This document shows, piece by piece, positions 54,973 to 64,000 of a stretch of DNA of 64,000 nt. A program made the translations under genes and the position numbers. The notes below the pieces were generated by a model that did no database searches, was not told where the DNA came from, and saw only the letters and a program-made list of their open reading frames with translations. The stretch's first letter is position 1; every line of letters starts with the position of its first letter. This DNA is from Glaciecola sp964195425 (GTDB lineage Bacteria > Pseudomonadota > Gammaproteobacteria > Enterobacterales > Alteromonadaceae), in contig CAXMOM010000017.1 in NCBI GenBank assembly GCA_964195425.1, positions 62,001-126,000 on the forward strand, read 5' to 3'.

Positions 54973-57333
54973 TTAGTCATCATATTGATGTCGTTTAAGC
55001 CATTCGTGCAGGTATGGTACATCTTTACCTATTGCCAATTGCAATTGTTCAACCCAGTCATGCACGTTTTCCCACCATGCAGGGTGGTCACCCTGCTGAA
55101 TCATATCAGCCGTTACCTGCACTCTATCTAAACCTACCGAGCCAGCGGCACCTTTGATTTTGTGTGCTTGAGAACATACTTCGTCTTTATCATCTGCAGC
55201 CAACGACACATTAAGTATTTCCATATATTCAGGTATTGTGTCTTCAAATACAGCCAAACTAGCCTCGATCATACCCTCGCCAATGGTTTCAATGAGCATA
55301 ATCAATAAGTCTACATCGAGTACTTTATGAGACTCTTGTTCTATAACTACCTTCTTACTATTGCCCGTTTGTAGCGCTATATCATTGCGTAAATCGCTCG
55401 CAAACAATTCATTGAACACCTGTACTATTCTGCTTTTCTTAACCGGCTTGGAAATTATATCGTCCATACCATTTTGCAGGTACTCTTCTCTTGTTTTTAT
55501 CACGTTAGCCGTTAATGCCACAATTGGAGTTCTAAGCACTAAGTCTTCATCAAGCAGCGTACGCGCAACATCAAAACCGGTCATATCAGGCAGTTGTATA
55601 TCGAGTAAAATAAGATCGTAAGTATTTGCTCTTACCATATCTATTGCTTCTTGACCGGTCATAGCAACGGCAACGTGTTGACCTAATTTCTCAAGCAAGG
55701 CTTTCGCTACCATAACATTCAACTCAATGTCTTCTACCAGTAATATGCGTAAGCCTGTTACCCTAAGTTCTTCAACATCTGGGGCTTGATTGGTAGTATT
55801 TACAGGCAATTTAATTTCAAAGCATGTGCCTTGATTAACCTTACTATTTACCCGTATGCTCCCCTTCATTTTTTCTACCATTTGCTTGCAAATAGCTAAA
55901 CCGATACCTGTGCCTGTTGCTGACTGAAAGTCTTCGCGTTGCACTTGGTAGTACATCGCAAATATTTTATCGAATTGGTCTTTTTCGATTCCAATCCCAG
56001 TGTCTTGAACGGTAAAGGTGATGTCAGCTTGGCTGTCGCTGTGTATTTTTGCCGACATGGTAAGTGATACAGAACCCTGCTGGGTAAATTTCACAGCATT
56101 GTACAATATATTCCATAGTACTTGCCGAAGTCGCGTACCGTCAGCCTCAAAAGCGACAGGGACAGGATCTACAATTTTCCAGTTGAAGCTAAGACCTTTG
56201 TCGGCTGCTAATAACTTTATAATACTGGCTAACTCATTGACAAAATTGACCGTGCTGACAGTCTTGTATTGCATTTCAACTTTGTCACGGTCGAGTTTAT
56301 CAAGGTCAATAATATCGTTAAAAATATTGCCTAAGGTAATTGCACTCGCATAGATAGTGCTCACCCATTCAAATTGTTCGGTATCTAACTTAGTATCACG
56401 CAGCATTCGCGACAGACCAACTATACCGTTTAGTGGGGTGCGCAACTCGTGTGAAATAGTCGCAATAAATTTTGTCTTATCTTTACTGGCTTGTTCAATC
56501 GCAAGTTGAGACTGCTTACGTTCGGTCATATCTCGACCAAAGGCCAGCACACCTAGTCTCTTGCCATTGTGATCAAAAAATGGGACTTTGCGCATTTCAA
56601 AATAACGGCGTCGGTCATCTGCAAATTTAAGCCACAGTTCTTCTGTGACGGGGGCGTTAGTTTCCAGTACTTGTTGGTCAGATGCTGCAACTTGCCTAGC
56701 TAACTCTTCATCGTAAACCTGGTGGGGTGTTAATCCCATTAGTTCCTCTTGTGATTTACCAGTTAAGGCTTCTGCCACTTTGTTACAGCCTTCAAAACGA
56801 CCTTCTTCATTTCGATAATATATTAGATCGGGAGAGGCATCTATGATTGATCTCGTGAAGGTTGAAAGCCTGCGGGCTTCTAATTCTTGCTCTGATTTTT
56901 GTTTTATCTCTTGTTCGAGTTTAGCAAACAGAGCTTCGCGCTCTAGTTGAGCATGCTTACGCTGCTCTATCTCATAGTTTAATTGGCGAATATTGTTTTG
57001 TAGTTCTCTATTTAGTATAACGTCGTGTCGGCGCAAGCGTTCTAATTGGCTAACCGCTTCTTCTAAATTAATACGCGAATGCTCTAGCTGTTTAATTAAT
57101 TTACTAAAGAAAAACAATAGGCATGGCGCACCGATTAAAGTAACCACAATGGCACTCAAAAAATCATGAGTTTGCATATCGGTACCCAAAGCGATACGAA
57201 CAAAATAGGAGCCTAAAATTGTAAAGCATAGGGTGAACGCTACAAAAAGAATACTGACCTTAAGCGTGCCCATATTGTTGACAAACTGCGCCACTTTTAT
57301 AGCCCATGAATCGTTTGGTGATTTAATTAGCAT
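54973..57333 (-). CDS. arcB: Aerobic respiration control sensor kinase ArcB
   Basis: From the ATG at 57333 the protein has 786 residues. Order: two membrane helices (about 24-80), a coiled coil, a PAS domain (about 160-275), the HisKA H-box FIATISHELRTPLNGIVGL (His295, against 292 in E. coli, which supports this start), HATPase, receiver (VEDIELNVMVAKALLEKLG, Asp in LILLDIQLPDMTG) and a C-terminal HPt domain (AHKIKGAAGSVGL). Tripartite phosphorelay kinases of this plan feed ArcA in response to quinone redox state. It converges with mgtE, with only 26 bases between stops. Confidence 0.95.
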   Translation of the reverse strand: MLIKSPNDSWAIKVAQFVNNMGTLKVSILFVAFTLCFTILGSYFVRIALGTDMQTHDFLSAIVVTLIGAPCLLFFFSKLIKQLEHSRINLEEAVSQLERLRRHDVILNRELQNNIRQLNYEIEQRKHAQLEREALFAKLEQEIKQKSEQELEARRLSTFTRSIIDASPDLIYYRNEEGRFEGCNKVAEALTGKSQEELMGLTPHQVYDEELARQVAASDQQVLETNAPVTEELWLKFADDRRRYFEMRKVPFFDHNGKRLGVLAFGRDMTERKQSQLAIEQASKDKTKFIATISHELRTPLNGIVGLSRMLRDTKLDTEQFEWVSTIYASAITLGNIFNDIIDLDKLDRDKVEMQYKTVSTVNFVNELASIIKLLAADKGLSFNWKIVDPVPVAFEADGTRLRQVLWNILYNAVKFTQQGSVSLTMSAKIHSDSQADITFTVQDTGIGIEKDQFDKIFAMYYQVQREDFQSATGTGIGLAICKQMVEKMKGSIRVNSKVNQGTCFEIKLPVNTTNQAPDVEELRVTGLRILLVEDIELNVMVAKALLEKLGQHVAVAMTGQEAIDMVRANTYDLILLDIQLPDMTGFDVARTLLDEDLVLRTPIVALTANVIKTREEYLQNGMDDIISKPVKKSRIVQVFNELFASDLRNDIALQTGNSKKVVIEQESHKVLDVDLLIMLIETIGEGMIEASLAVFEDTIPEYMEILNVSLAADDKDEVCSQAHKIKGAAGSVGLDRVQVTADMIQQGDHPAWWENVHDWVEQLQLAIGKDVPYLHEWLKRHQYDD

Positions 57334-57366
57334 AGTATTAGAATAGCCTGGCCAGCAAAACTGCAT

Positions 57367-57935
57367 TCAAGCAGTATAAATGAAAGTTTATATGCGTCAT
57401 GCTATCAAGAATTTGAGGTAGGTAATAGTCGAATAATCGGCTATTTTTGTAAAAAATGATCTCGCTGCAAGTTTACGCACTAAAAAAACATATTTATGCG
57501 CTAAAGCTTTGTTTTTCTGCATTTTCATGTGAATAAAAGTTGTAATTTCAACTAATATTTACACTTTGTTTACGTATGGTGTCAAAAAATAGACTTTTCA
57601 CTTCAGTCATTTATAAAATTATATCCGCATATAAAACAATAACTTAATCACAATCAAATTATTCAATATCAATAATTTGATGCAAGGCAATTGATTTATG
57701 ACGCGTAAGTAGGTAACTTCAACGTCCCGCTTAGTGGAATGAATAAAAATCCGATACGCAACAGTATCCTCAAACAGCTAACGACGTCGAACAAATACAA
57801 TAATAATAGTCGACAAACACATTCGTATTATGGCAAAGACCGTGAGCATGGTCTTGCACAGATATTGGGTCTTCATATCATAAGTAAGACATAACGAGCG
57901 TGGCTGCATATTTTGGTCACGCGAAGGGGTAATGT
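57367..57935 (+). promoter_or_regulatory. Long arcB-gltB intergenic region and gltB leader
   Basis: About 570 bases lie without a gene. CAAATTATT / AATAATTTG (57655-57663 and 57671-57679) is a 9-base inverted repeat that could be an operator. AAGACC / GGTCTT (57836-57841 and 57850-57855) is a short hairpin near the gltB start. An AGGGG six bases before the ATG is a strong ribosome site. A long regulated leader or divergent promoters are possible; no specific regulator can be named. Confidence 0.4.
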
Positions 57936-60900
57936 ATGGGTTTGTATCATTCATCTGATTCAAAAGACAACTGTGGGTTCGGCTTAATTGCCCACACACA
58001 AGGTGATTCAAGTCATTCCTTAGTTGCAACCGCAATTGAAGGTCTCGACCGCATGCAGCACAGAGGCGGTGTCGCCTCCGACGGTAAAACCGGCGACGGC
58101 TGTGGTTTGCTTTTGCAAAAACCCGACTCATTTTTCAAAAAAATGGCCGTAGACAATGGCTGGTCGCTAAATAAAAATTATGCCGTAGGAATGATTTTTT
58201 TATCGCAAGATCCTATAAAGGCGCAAGCATCGCGTAAAGTCCTCAGCGAAGAATTAGAAAAAGAAATGCTAAGCGTACTTGGCTGGCGTGAAGTACCCGT
58301 TGATAATAGCGTTCTTGGTGATTTAGCCAAAACGGGCGTACCTCAAATAGAGCAAGTATTCGTAAACGCTCCAAGCGGTTGGTTAGCGCCAGACTTAGAG
58401 CGTCGTTTATATATGGCTCGTAGACGTGTTGAAAAACGCATCACCGACGATGAAGATTTTTATGTAGCGTGTTTGTCTACTTTTGTGACCATCTATAAAG
58501 GCTTAGTAATGCCAAAAGATTTGCCTAAGTTCTATTTAGATTTGGCAAATACCGAACTAACGTCATCTATATGTGTATTTCACCAACGGTTCTCCACCAA
58601 TACCTTGCCAAAATGGCCATTGGCACAACCATTTAGATACTTAGCCCACAACGGTGAAATAAACACCATTAAAGGCAACCGAGATTGGGCAATTGCCAGA
58701 ACAAGCAAATTTGCTACGCCACTAATACCTGACCTTATGCAAGCCGCACCTTTCGTAAATTTGGAAGGGTCAGACAGCAGCTCCTTAGACAACATGCTAG
58801 AGCTATTCCTAGCCGGAGGCATGGACTTATTCAGAGCCATGCGTTTATTGGTGCCACCAGCGTATCAAAACAATAAAACCATGGATCCCGACCTACGTGC
58901 ATTTTATGAGTTTAACTCAATGCACATGGAGCCTTGGGATGGCCCGGCAGGAATTGTCCTAACCAATGGCCGTCATGTAGCGTGTAACTTAGATAGAAAC
59001 GGTTTGCGCCCCGCGCGCTATGTCATTACGAAAAATGGGTTTATTACCCTTGCTTCTGAAATTGGCATTTGGGACTACAAAGAGCAAGACGTAATTGAAA
59101 AAGGAAGAGTTGGCCCAGGCGAAATGCTAGCGGTCGATACCCATACCGGCAAAATTTGGCGCTCTACCGAAATTGATGACGAATTAAAATCGCAACACCC
59201 TTACGCTGAATGGCTTGAGTCATATATTTCTAAGTTAGAGCCAATTGAAAACTGCGACGCGAGCTTAATTGGAAAACGCGTATACGACGACCATGAAATG
59301 GCTACGCGACACAAGTTATTTAATTATAGCTACGAAGAAATCAATCAAGTGATTAAAGTACTCGCTAAAGACGGTCAAGAAGCCACAGGTTCTATGGGTG
59401 ATGACACCCCCATGGCGGTTATGTCGTCTAAGCATCGCACCTTGTACGATTATTTCAGGCAGCAGTTTGCGCAAGTGACAAACCCGCCTATCGACTCGCT
59501 GCGTGAGAATCATGTAATGTCGTTGGCAACCTGCATCGGCCGTGAACAAAACGTATTTAACGAAACCAGTGGCTATGCTCACAGAGTATTGTTCGATTCG
59601 CCAGTGTTGGTCTACACAGATTTGAAACAACTGCGTAATTTCGACAATGAATATTATTACAACGAAAGAATTAATATTAATTACAAGCCCGAAGAAGGCT
59701 TAGAAAATGCGATTAGACGTTTATGTGGCGAAGTAGTCGATGCAGTTAAAAATAGAAACGCTGCCTTTGTTATTTTATCAGACCGCAAGATAGCCAAAGA
59801 TACCTTGCCAATTCCTGCAGCTATGGCTGTAGGCGCTGTACAGCGGCGCTTAATTCACGACCAATTACGCTGTGACGCCAATATAGTAGTCGAAACAGGT
59901 TCTGCGCGCGACCCACACCATTTCGCTGTATTAATTGGTTTAGGGGCAACCGCTGTATATCCATATTTAGCTTACGAAACCATTGAGCAAATGGTAGAAA
60001 AAAATGACTTAGACATGGAACCCTTAGACGCTATTAAAAATTACCGTAAAGGTATTAATAAGGGCTTATTCAAAATTATGTCTAAAATGGGCATAAGCAC
60101 AATCGCAAGTTATCGCAGTTCAAAACTCTTTGAAGCAGTGGGCATTAATCGAGCAGTCGTTGATTTATGTTTTGCAGGAGTGCCTAGCCGTATTCAGGGC
60201 GCCGGATTTGAAGATTTCGAACAAGATTTACTGAACGTATCGAAAATCGCTTGGCTGGCTCGTAAAACCATGTCTCACGGTGGTTTACTCAAATATGTGC
60301 ATGGCGGTGAATACCACGCGTACAATCCCGATGTCGTTAGCTCCCTACAAACGGCGGTAGTAAGCGGAAAGTACGACGATTATAAAGTATTCTCATCCTT
60401 AGTTAATAATCGCAATCCAAGCCATTTACGCGACTTAATGGGGATTAGAGCCGGTAAAGCTATCGATATTAATGATGTAGAGCCTGCCGAACATTTATTC
60501 CCTCGCTTCGACACAGCGGCTATGTCAATGGGTTCTTTAAGCCCTGAAGCTCATGAAGCATTAGCTATTGCGATGAACCGTTTGGGTGGACAATCAAATT
60601 CGGGTGAAGGCGGTGAGGATCCAAAACGATTCAACACCGAAAAAAACTCGAAAATTAAGCAAGTGGCCTCTGGTCGATTTGGTGTAACGCCGCATTACTT
60701 GATGAACGCTAATGTTATTCAAATTAAAGTAGCACAAGGCGCGAAGCCCGGAGAAGGCGGTCAATTGCCGGGCGACAAGGTGAACAAGTACATTGCTGAA
60801 CTGAGATACTCAGTGCCAGGAGTTACCCTTATATCGCCTCCACCTCACCATGACATTTATTCGATTGAAGATTTAGCTCAGCTCATTTTCGATTTAAAAC

Positions 60901-62399
60901 AAATTAATCCAAGTGCGTTAATTTCGGTTAAATTAGTGTCTGAACCGGGCGTAGGCACTATTGCCACTGGGGTTGCTAAAGCCTATGCTGACTTAATCAC
61001 TATTTCAGGTTACGACGGTGGCACCGGAGCAAGTCCGCTATCCTCGGTGAAGTATGCCGGCAGTCCCTTTGAATTAGGACTTGCTGAAACACAACAGGCG
61101 CTTGTGGAAAACGGTTTACGTCATAAAGTCCGTGTACAAACCGACGGCGGTCTAAAAACAGGTCTAGATGTAGTGAAAGCAGGTATGTTAGGCGCTGAAA
61201 GTTTCGGCTTTGGCACTGGCCCTATGGTTGCTCTTGGTTGTAAATACTTGCGTATATGCCATCTTAATAACTGTGCAACAGGCGTAGCAACTCAAGACCG
61301 TAAATTGCGCGAAAACTATTTTATTGGTATGCCTGAAATGGTCATGAACTACTTTAAATATGTTGCTCAAGAAGTTCGTGAAATTATGGCCAGCATTGGC
61401 ATACAACAATTCCAAGACTTAGTCGGGCGAACAGATTTACTTGAGTTACTCGAAGGCCAAACTGCAAAACAAAACAAGCTTGATTTATCACCTTTGCTTG
61501 AAAAGCCATTAGCGGGCTTTCATACACAGTTGTTCTGCTCTGAGGTAACTAATGAACCTATCGATAAAGGCGAACTTAACCAGCGCATGGTGACAGATTG
61601 TGAAGGTGCAGTGGTGGCTAAAAAACCAAAATCCTTAGCCTATAATGTACGCAATACCGATCGCTCTGTAGGTGCTTCTCTAAGTGGCCTGATAGCACAG
61701 CGATATGGCAACCATGGCATGGATGATTCGCCAATAAAAATCACGCTAACTGGCACCGTAGGACAAAGCTTTGGTGTATGGAATGCAGGTGGCCTAGAAA
61801 TGACCTTGATTGGCGATGCTAACGACTATGTCGGAAAAGGTATGGCTGGTGGTCGTTTGGTAATTAGGCCCCAGAACAATGTGACGTTTGATACCCACGC
61901 CAGCGCTATCATGGGCAACACCTGCTTATATGGTGCTACGGGTGGCAAGTTGTATGCTGCCGGACGTGCCGGTGAACGTTTCGCAGTCAGAAACTCAGGT
62001 GCCATTGCGGTTATTGAAGGCGCAGGCGACAACGCTTGCGAATATATGACGGGTGGCATTGTTGCCATACTAGGCAGCGTAGGCGTTAACTTTGGCGCCG
62101 GTATGACCGGCGGATTCGCTTATTTATATGATGAATTTGGCGATATTGAAAGTCGAATCAATCATGATTTAGTCGAAGTATTGTCTATTGGAGACAAAGT
62201 GATATTGTCTGAACACTTACGAGGATTGATTAACTCTCATTACGAATCTACCGGTAGTGTACATTCATTTAATTTACTAACTAACTTTGCAGATGAATTA
62301 GCGAATTTCCAATTAGTAAAACCCAAAACCAGTGACGTAAAGAATTTATTAGGTCATATAAGCCGCTCAACCGCCGAACTGCGCGTGCAGGCTCAATAA
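57936..62399 (+). CDS. gltB: Glutamate synthase large subunit GltB
   Basis: The 1487-residue protein has a glutaminase domain whose catalytic Cys13 (DNCGFGLIAH) becomes the N-terminus after removal of a 12-residue propeptide. Central and FMN-binding synthase domains follow (about 440-1190; GGQSNSGEGGEDPKRF, GYDGGTGASPLSSVKYAG), the 3Fe-4S Cys cluster CKYLRICHLNNCATGV, and a C-terminal beta-helix (GGLEMTLIGDANDYVGKGMA). With GltD it makes two glutamates from glutamine and 2-oxoglutarate using NADPH. Full length. Confidence 0.97.
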   Translation: MGLYHSSDSKDNCGFGLIAHTQGDSSHSLVATAIEGLDRMQHRGGVASDGKTGDGCGLLLQKPDSFFKKMAVDNGWSLNKNYAVGMIFLSQDPIKAQASRKVLSEELEKEMLSVLGWREVPVDNSVLGDLAKTGVPQIEQVFVNAPSGWLAPDLERRLYMARRRVEKRITDDEDFYVACLSTFVTIYKGLVMPKDLPKFYLDLANTELTSSICVFHQRFSTNTLPKWPLAQPFRYLAHNGEINTIKGNRDWAIARTSKFATPLIPDLMQAAPFVNLEGSDSSSLDNMLELFLAGGMDLFRAMRLLVPPAYQNNKTMDPDLRAFYEFNSMHMEPWDGPAGIVLTNGRHVACNLDRNGLRPARYVITKNGFITLASEIGIWDYKEQDVIEKGRVGPGEMLAVDTHTGKIWRSTEIDDELKSQHPYAEWLESYISKLEPIENCDASLIGKRVYDDHEMATRHKLFNYSYEEINQVIKVLAKDGQEATGSMGDDTPMAVMSSKHRTLYDYFRQQFAQVTNPPIDSLRENHVMSLATCIGREQNVFNETSGYAHRVLFDSPVLVYTDLKQLRNFDNEYYYNERININYKPEEGLENAIRRLCGEVVDAVKNRNAAFVILSDRKIAKDTLPIPAAMAVGAVQRRLIHDQLRCDANIVVETGSARDPHHFAVLIGLGATAVYPYLAYETIEQMVEKNDLDMEPLDAIKNYRKGINKGLFKIMSKMGISTIASYRSSKLFEAVGINRAVVDLCFAGVPSRIQGAGFEDFEQDLLNVSKIAWLARKTMSHGGLLKYVHGGEYHAYNPDVVSSLQTAVVSGKYDDYKVFSSLVNNRNPSHLRDLMGIRAGKAIDINDVEPAEHLFPRFDTAAMSMGSLSPEAHEALAIAMNRLGGQSNSGEGGEDPKRFNTEKNSKIKQVASGRFGVTPHYLMNANVIQIKVAQGAKPGEGGQLPGDKVNKYIAELRYSVPGVTLISPPPHHDIYSIEDLAQLIFDLKQINPSALISVKLVSEPGVGTIATGVAKAYADLITISGYDGGTGASPLSSVKYAGSPFELGLAETQQALVENGLRHKVRVQTDGGLKTGLDVVKAGMLGAESFGFGTGPMVALGCKYLRICHLNNCATGVATQDRKLRENYFIGMPEMVMNYFKYVAQEVREIMASIGIQQFQDLVGRTDLLELLEGQTAKQNKLDLSPLLEKPLAGFHTQLFCSEVTNEPIDKGELNQRMVTDCEGAVVAKKPKSLAYNVRNTDRSVGASLSGLIAQRYGNHGMDDSPIKITLTGTVGQSFGVWNAGGLEMTLIGDANDYVGKGMAGGRLVIRPQNNVTFDTHASAIMGNTCLYGATGGKLYAAGRAGERFAVRNSGAIAVIEGAGDNACEYMTGGIVAILGSVGVNFGAGMTGGFAYLYDEFGDIESRINHDLVEVLSIGDKVILSEHLRGLINSHYESTGSVHSFNLLTNFADELANFQLVKPKTSDVKNLLGHISRSTAELRVQAQ

Positions 62400-62430
62400 G
62401 ATGTTTAATAAATTAGGAGAGCAATAGTAT

Positions 62431-63846
62431 ATGGCTAAGAATGTTTATCAATTTGTTGACGTTGAACGTATTGATCCGCCGAAGAAACCTATTGTTATGC
62501 GTAAAGAAGAATTTGGTGAAATTTATCAACCAATGACTTCTACGCAAGTAGCCGGCCAAGCCGACCGCTGCTTAGATTGCGGTAATCCTTATTGTGAATG
62601 GAAATGCCCAGTGCATAACTATATTCCGCAATGGTTGGATTTAGCAAACGAAGGTAAGATAATAGAGGCCGCTGAGCTTTCTCATAAAACGAATAGTTTA
62701 CCGGAAGTATGCGGGCGTGTTTGTCCACAAGACCGCTTATGTGAGGGTGCGTGCACCTTAAATGACGATTTTGGTGCAGTAACTATTGGCAGTATCGAAA
62801 AATATATTACCGACACTGCATTTAAAATGGGCTGGCGCCCTGATATGTCACAGGTAAAATGGACCGACAAAAAGGTCGCTATTATTGGAGCGGGCCCGGC
62901 TGGATTAGCCTGTGCCGATGTATTAATACGTAACGGCGTTAGACCCGTTGTATTTGATAAGAACGAAGAAATAGGCGGTTTACTTACTTTTGGGATTCCT
63001 TCTTTTAAATTGGAAAAAGAAGTTATTACGCTTCGCCGACAAATATTTACCGATATGGGTATTGAATTTAGACTCAATATTGATATAGGTAAAGACATCG
63101 CCTTTCAAAGCTTAATAGATGAGTACGAATCTGTATTTTTGGGCATGGGCACATACAAAGCGATGCAAGGTGGCTTTGCTCATGAAGATGCACCAGGTGT
63201 GCATAAAGCACTGCCCTTCTTAGTAGCCACTGCGAATCGTGTTATGGGCTTAGAGAAATCACCCGCTGACTATATTGATATGCAGGGCAAAAAAGTAGTC
63301 GTGCTTGGCGGTGGTGATACTACAATGGATTGTGTGAGAACATCTATTCGACAAACAGCTACATCGGTGACCTGTGCTTATCGTCGCGATGAACAAAGTA
63401 TGCCCGGTTCGCGCCGAGAAGTCGTAAATGCGCGCGAAGAAGGTGTTAATTTTGAATTCAACATTCAGCCTATTGATATTGCCGTTGATGAAGCAGGCAA
63501 AACGATTGGCGTAAGAATGGTGCGTACTGAAATGGGTGCTCCTGATGCCGCCGGTAGACGCAGTCCCGTGGAAATCGCCGGTTCACAATTTGTAATGGAA
63601 GCAGACGCAGTCATTATTGCATTTGGTTTCCAACCCAGTCCTGCACCTTGGTTTGGTGAATTTGGCATTATGTTAGACGAGAAAGGACGTGTACGAGCTC
63701 CTTCTCAAGGGCACTATCCTTTCCAAACCAGTAATCCTAAAATATTTTCTGGTGGTGACATGGTCAGAGGATCTGACCTTGTAGTGACGGCAATTGACGA
63801 AGGACGCCGCGCTGCAGAAGGTATCTTAGATTATTTAGATGTATAA
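62431..63846 (+). CDS. gltD: Glutamate synthase small subunit GltD
   Basis: The 471-residue protein has N-terminal Cys clusters for two 4Fe-4S centres (RCLDCGNPYCEWKCPVHN, VCGRVCPQDRLCEGAC), an FAD-binding GAGPAGLACADVL and an NADPH-binding GGGDTTMDCVRTS, and ends with the second FAD element FSGGDMVRGSDLVVTAI. It passes electrons from NADPH to GltB. It is 31 bases after gltB with an AGGAG ribosome site, and a terminator follows. Confidence 0.97.
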   Translation: MAKNVYQFVDVERIDPPKKPIVMRKEEFGEIYQPMTSTQVAGQADRCLDCGNPYCEWKCPVHNYIPQWLDLANEGKIIEAAELSHKTNSLPEVCGRVCPQDRLCEGACTLNDDFGAVTIGSIEKYITDTAFKMGWRPDMSQVKWTDKKVAIIGAGPAGLACADVLIRNGVRPVVFDKNEEIGGLLTFGIPSFKLEKEVITLRRQIFTDMGIEFRLNIDIGKDIAFQSLIDEYESVFLGMGTYKAMQGGFAHEDAPGVHKALPFLVATANRVMGLEKSPADYIDMQGKKVVVLGGGDTTMDCVRTSIRQTATSVTCAYRRDEQSMPGSRREVVNAREEGVNFEFNIQPIDIAVDEAGKTIGVRMVRTEMGAPDAAGRRSPVEIAGSQFVMEADAVIIAFGFQPSPAPWFGEFGIMLDEKGRVRAPSQGHYPFQTSNPKIFSGGDMVRGSDLVVTAIDEGRRAAEGILDYLDV

Positions 63847-63890
63847 TTTATCATTGCTATTAGTCTAAACTAACAAGCTAGACCATTCTC

Positions 63891-63917
63891 AGCCCACATA
63901 ACGTGGGCTTTTCTTTA
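63891..63917 (+). terminator. Terminator of gltBD
   Basis: The stem AGCCCAC / GTGGGCT with a 5-base loop, followed by TTTCTTT, lies 44 bases after the gltD stop. Confidence 0.85.
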
Positions 63918-64000
63918 TCCTCACATTTTGGTTTTATGAGAATAAACCCTTATCAAAGTAGGTATTATATCTAATACCCTATTGATGTATTACACACTTA

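Noticed and set aside
57778..58131. A minus-strand open frame across the gltB start
   Set aside because: It overlaps the gltB N-terminus and leader, is Arg-rich and low in complexity, with no ribosome site.

Overview
The window is gammaproteobacterial chromosome, most likely from the Alteromonadales (a Glaciecola/Paraglaciecola-like marine bacterium). The reasons are gene order shared with E. coli and other gammaproteobacteria (zapE/zapG/degQ/degS; mlaFEDCB-ibaG-murA divergent from yrbG-kdsDC-lptCAB-rpoN-hpf-ptsN-rapZ-npr), a moderate A+T bias, a TtpC-type TonB system and ArcB. No plasmid, prophage or IS element and no CRISPR array was seen.

Layout. 1-5.0 kb: the 5' part of a Na+/phosphate symporter, a Tas-like aldo-keto reductase, and a two-gene acetylation module (CoA-transferase/GNAT fusion coupled to an HDAC-family deacetylase). 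5.2-5.9 kb: an RRM protein and a small DUF6491 lipoprotein. 5.9-11.3 kb: a six-gene TonB energy-transduction operon (DUF3450, TtpC-like, ExbB, ExbD, TonB, TPR). 11.5-15.1 kb: sialate O-acetylesterase, DUF2784, SEC-C protein and diguanylate cyclase. 15.4-24.4 kb: a TonB-dependent receptor, a large internally duplicated surface lipoprotein, a PstS-like protein, PhoR and PhoB.

The TonB operon, the lipoprotein gene and phoB each have a Pho-box-like sequence on the coding strand, with a -10-like hexamer 10 nt downstream of it. I read 5.9-24.4 kb, together with the symporter at the left edge, as a phosphate-starvation outer-membrane acquisition system. This is the most interesting part of the window.

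24.6-34.1 kb: rdgC, then a looser accessory stretch. It holds a decayed lectin/PEP-CTERM gene, an AraC regulator divergent from an acyl-CoA dehydrogenase with a clear direct-repeat operator between them, an amidase, a secreted S41-type protein with a small partner, a possibly truncated membrane protein and an orphan NarL-type regulator. 34.2-40.2 kb: RNase P RNA, a YebC-family protein, zapE, zapG, degQ, degS.

40.2-54.9 kb: the conserved envelope/nitrogen-PTS block. MurA makes a peptidoglycan precursor, Mla moves phospholipid, KdsD/KdsC make Kdo, LptCAB exports LPS, and RpoN with PtsN, Npr, RapZ and HPF forms the regulatory tail, followed by MgtE. 55.0-63.9 kb: arcB (convergent with mgtE), a long leader, and gltBD (glutamate synthase) ending in a terminator.
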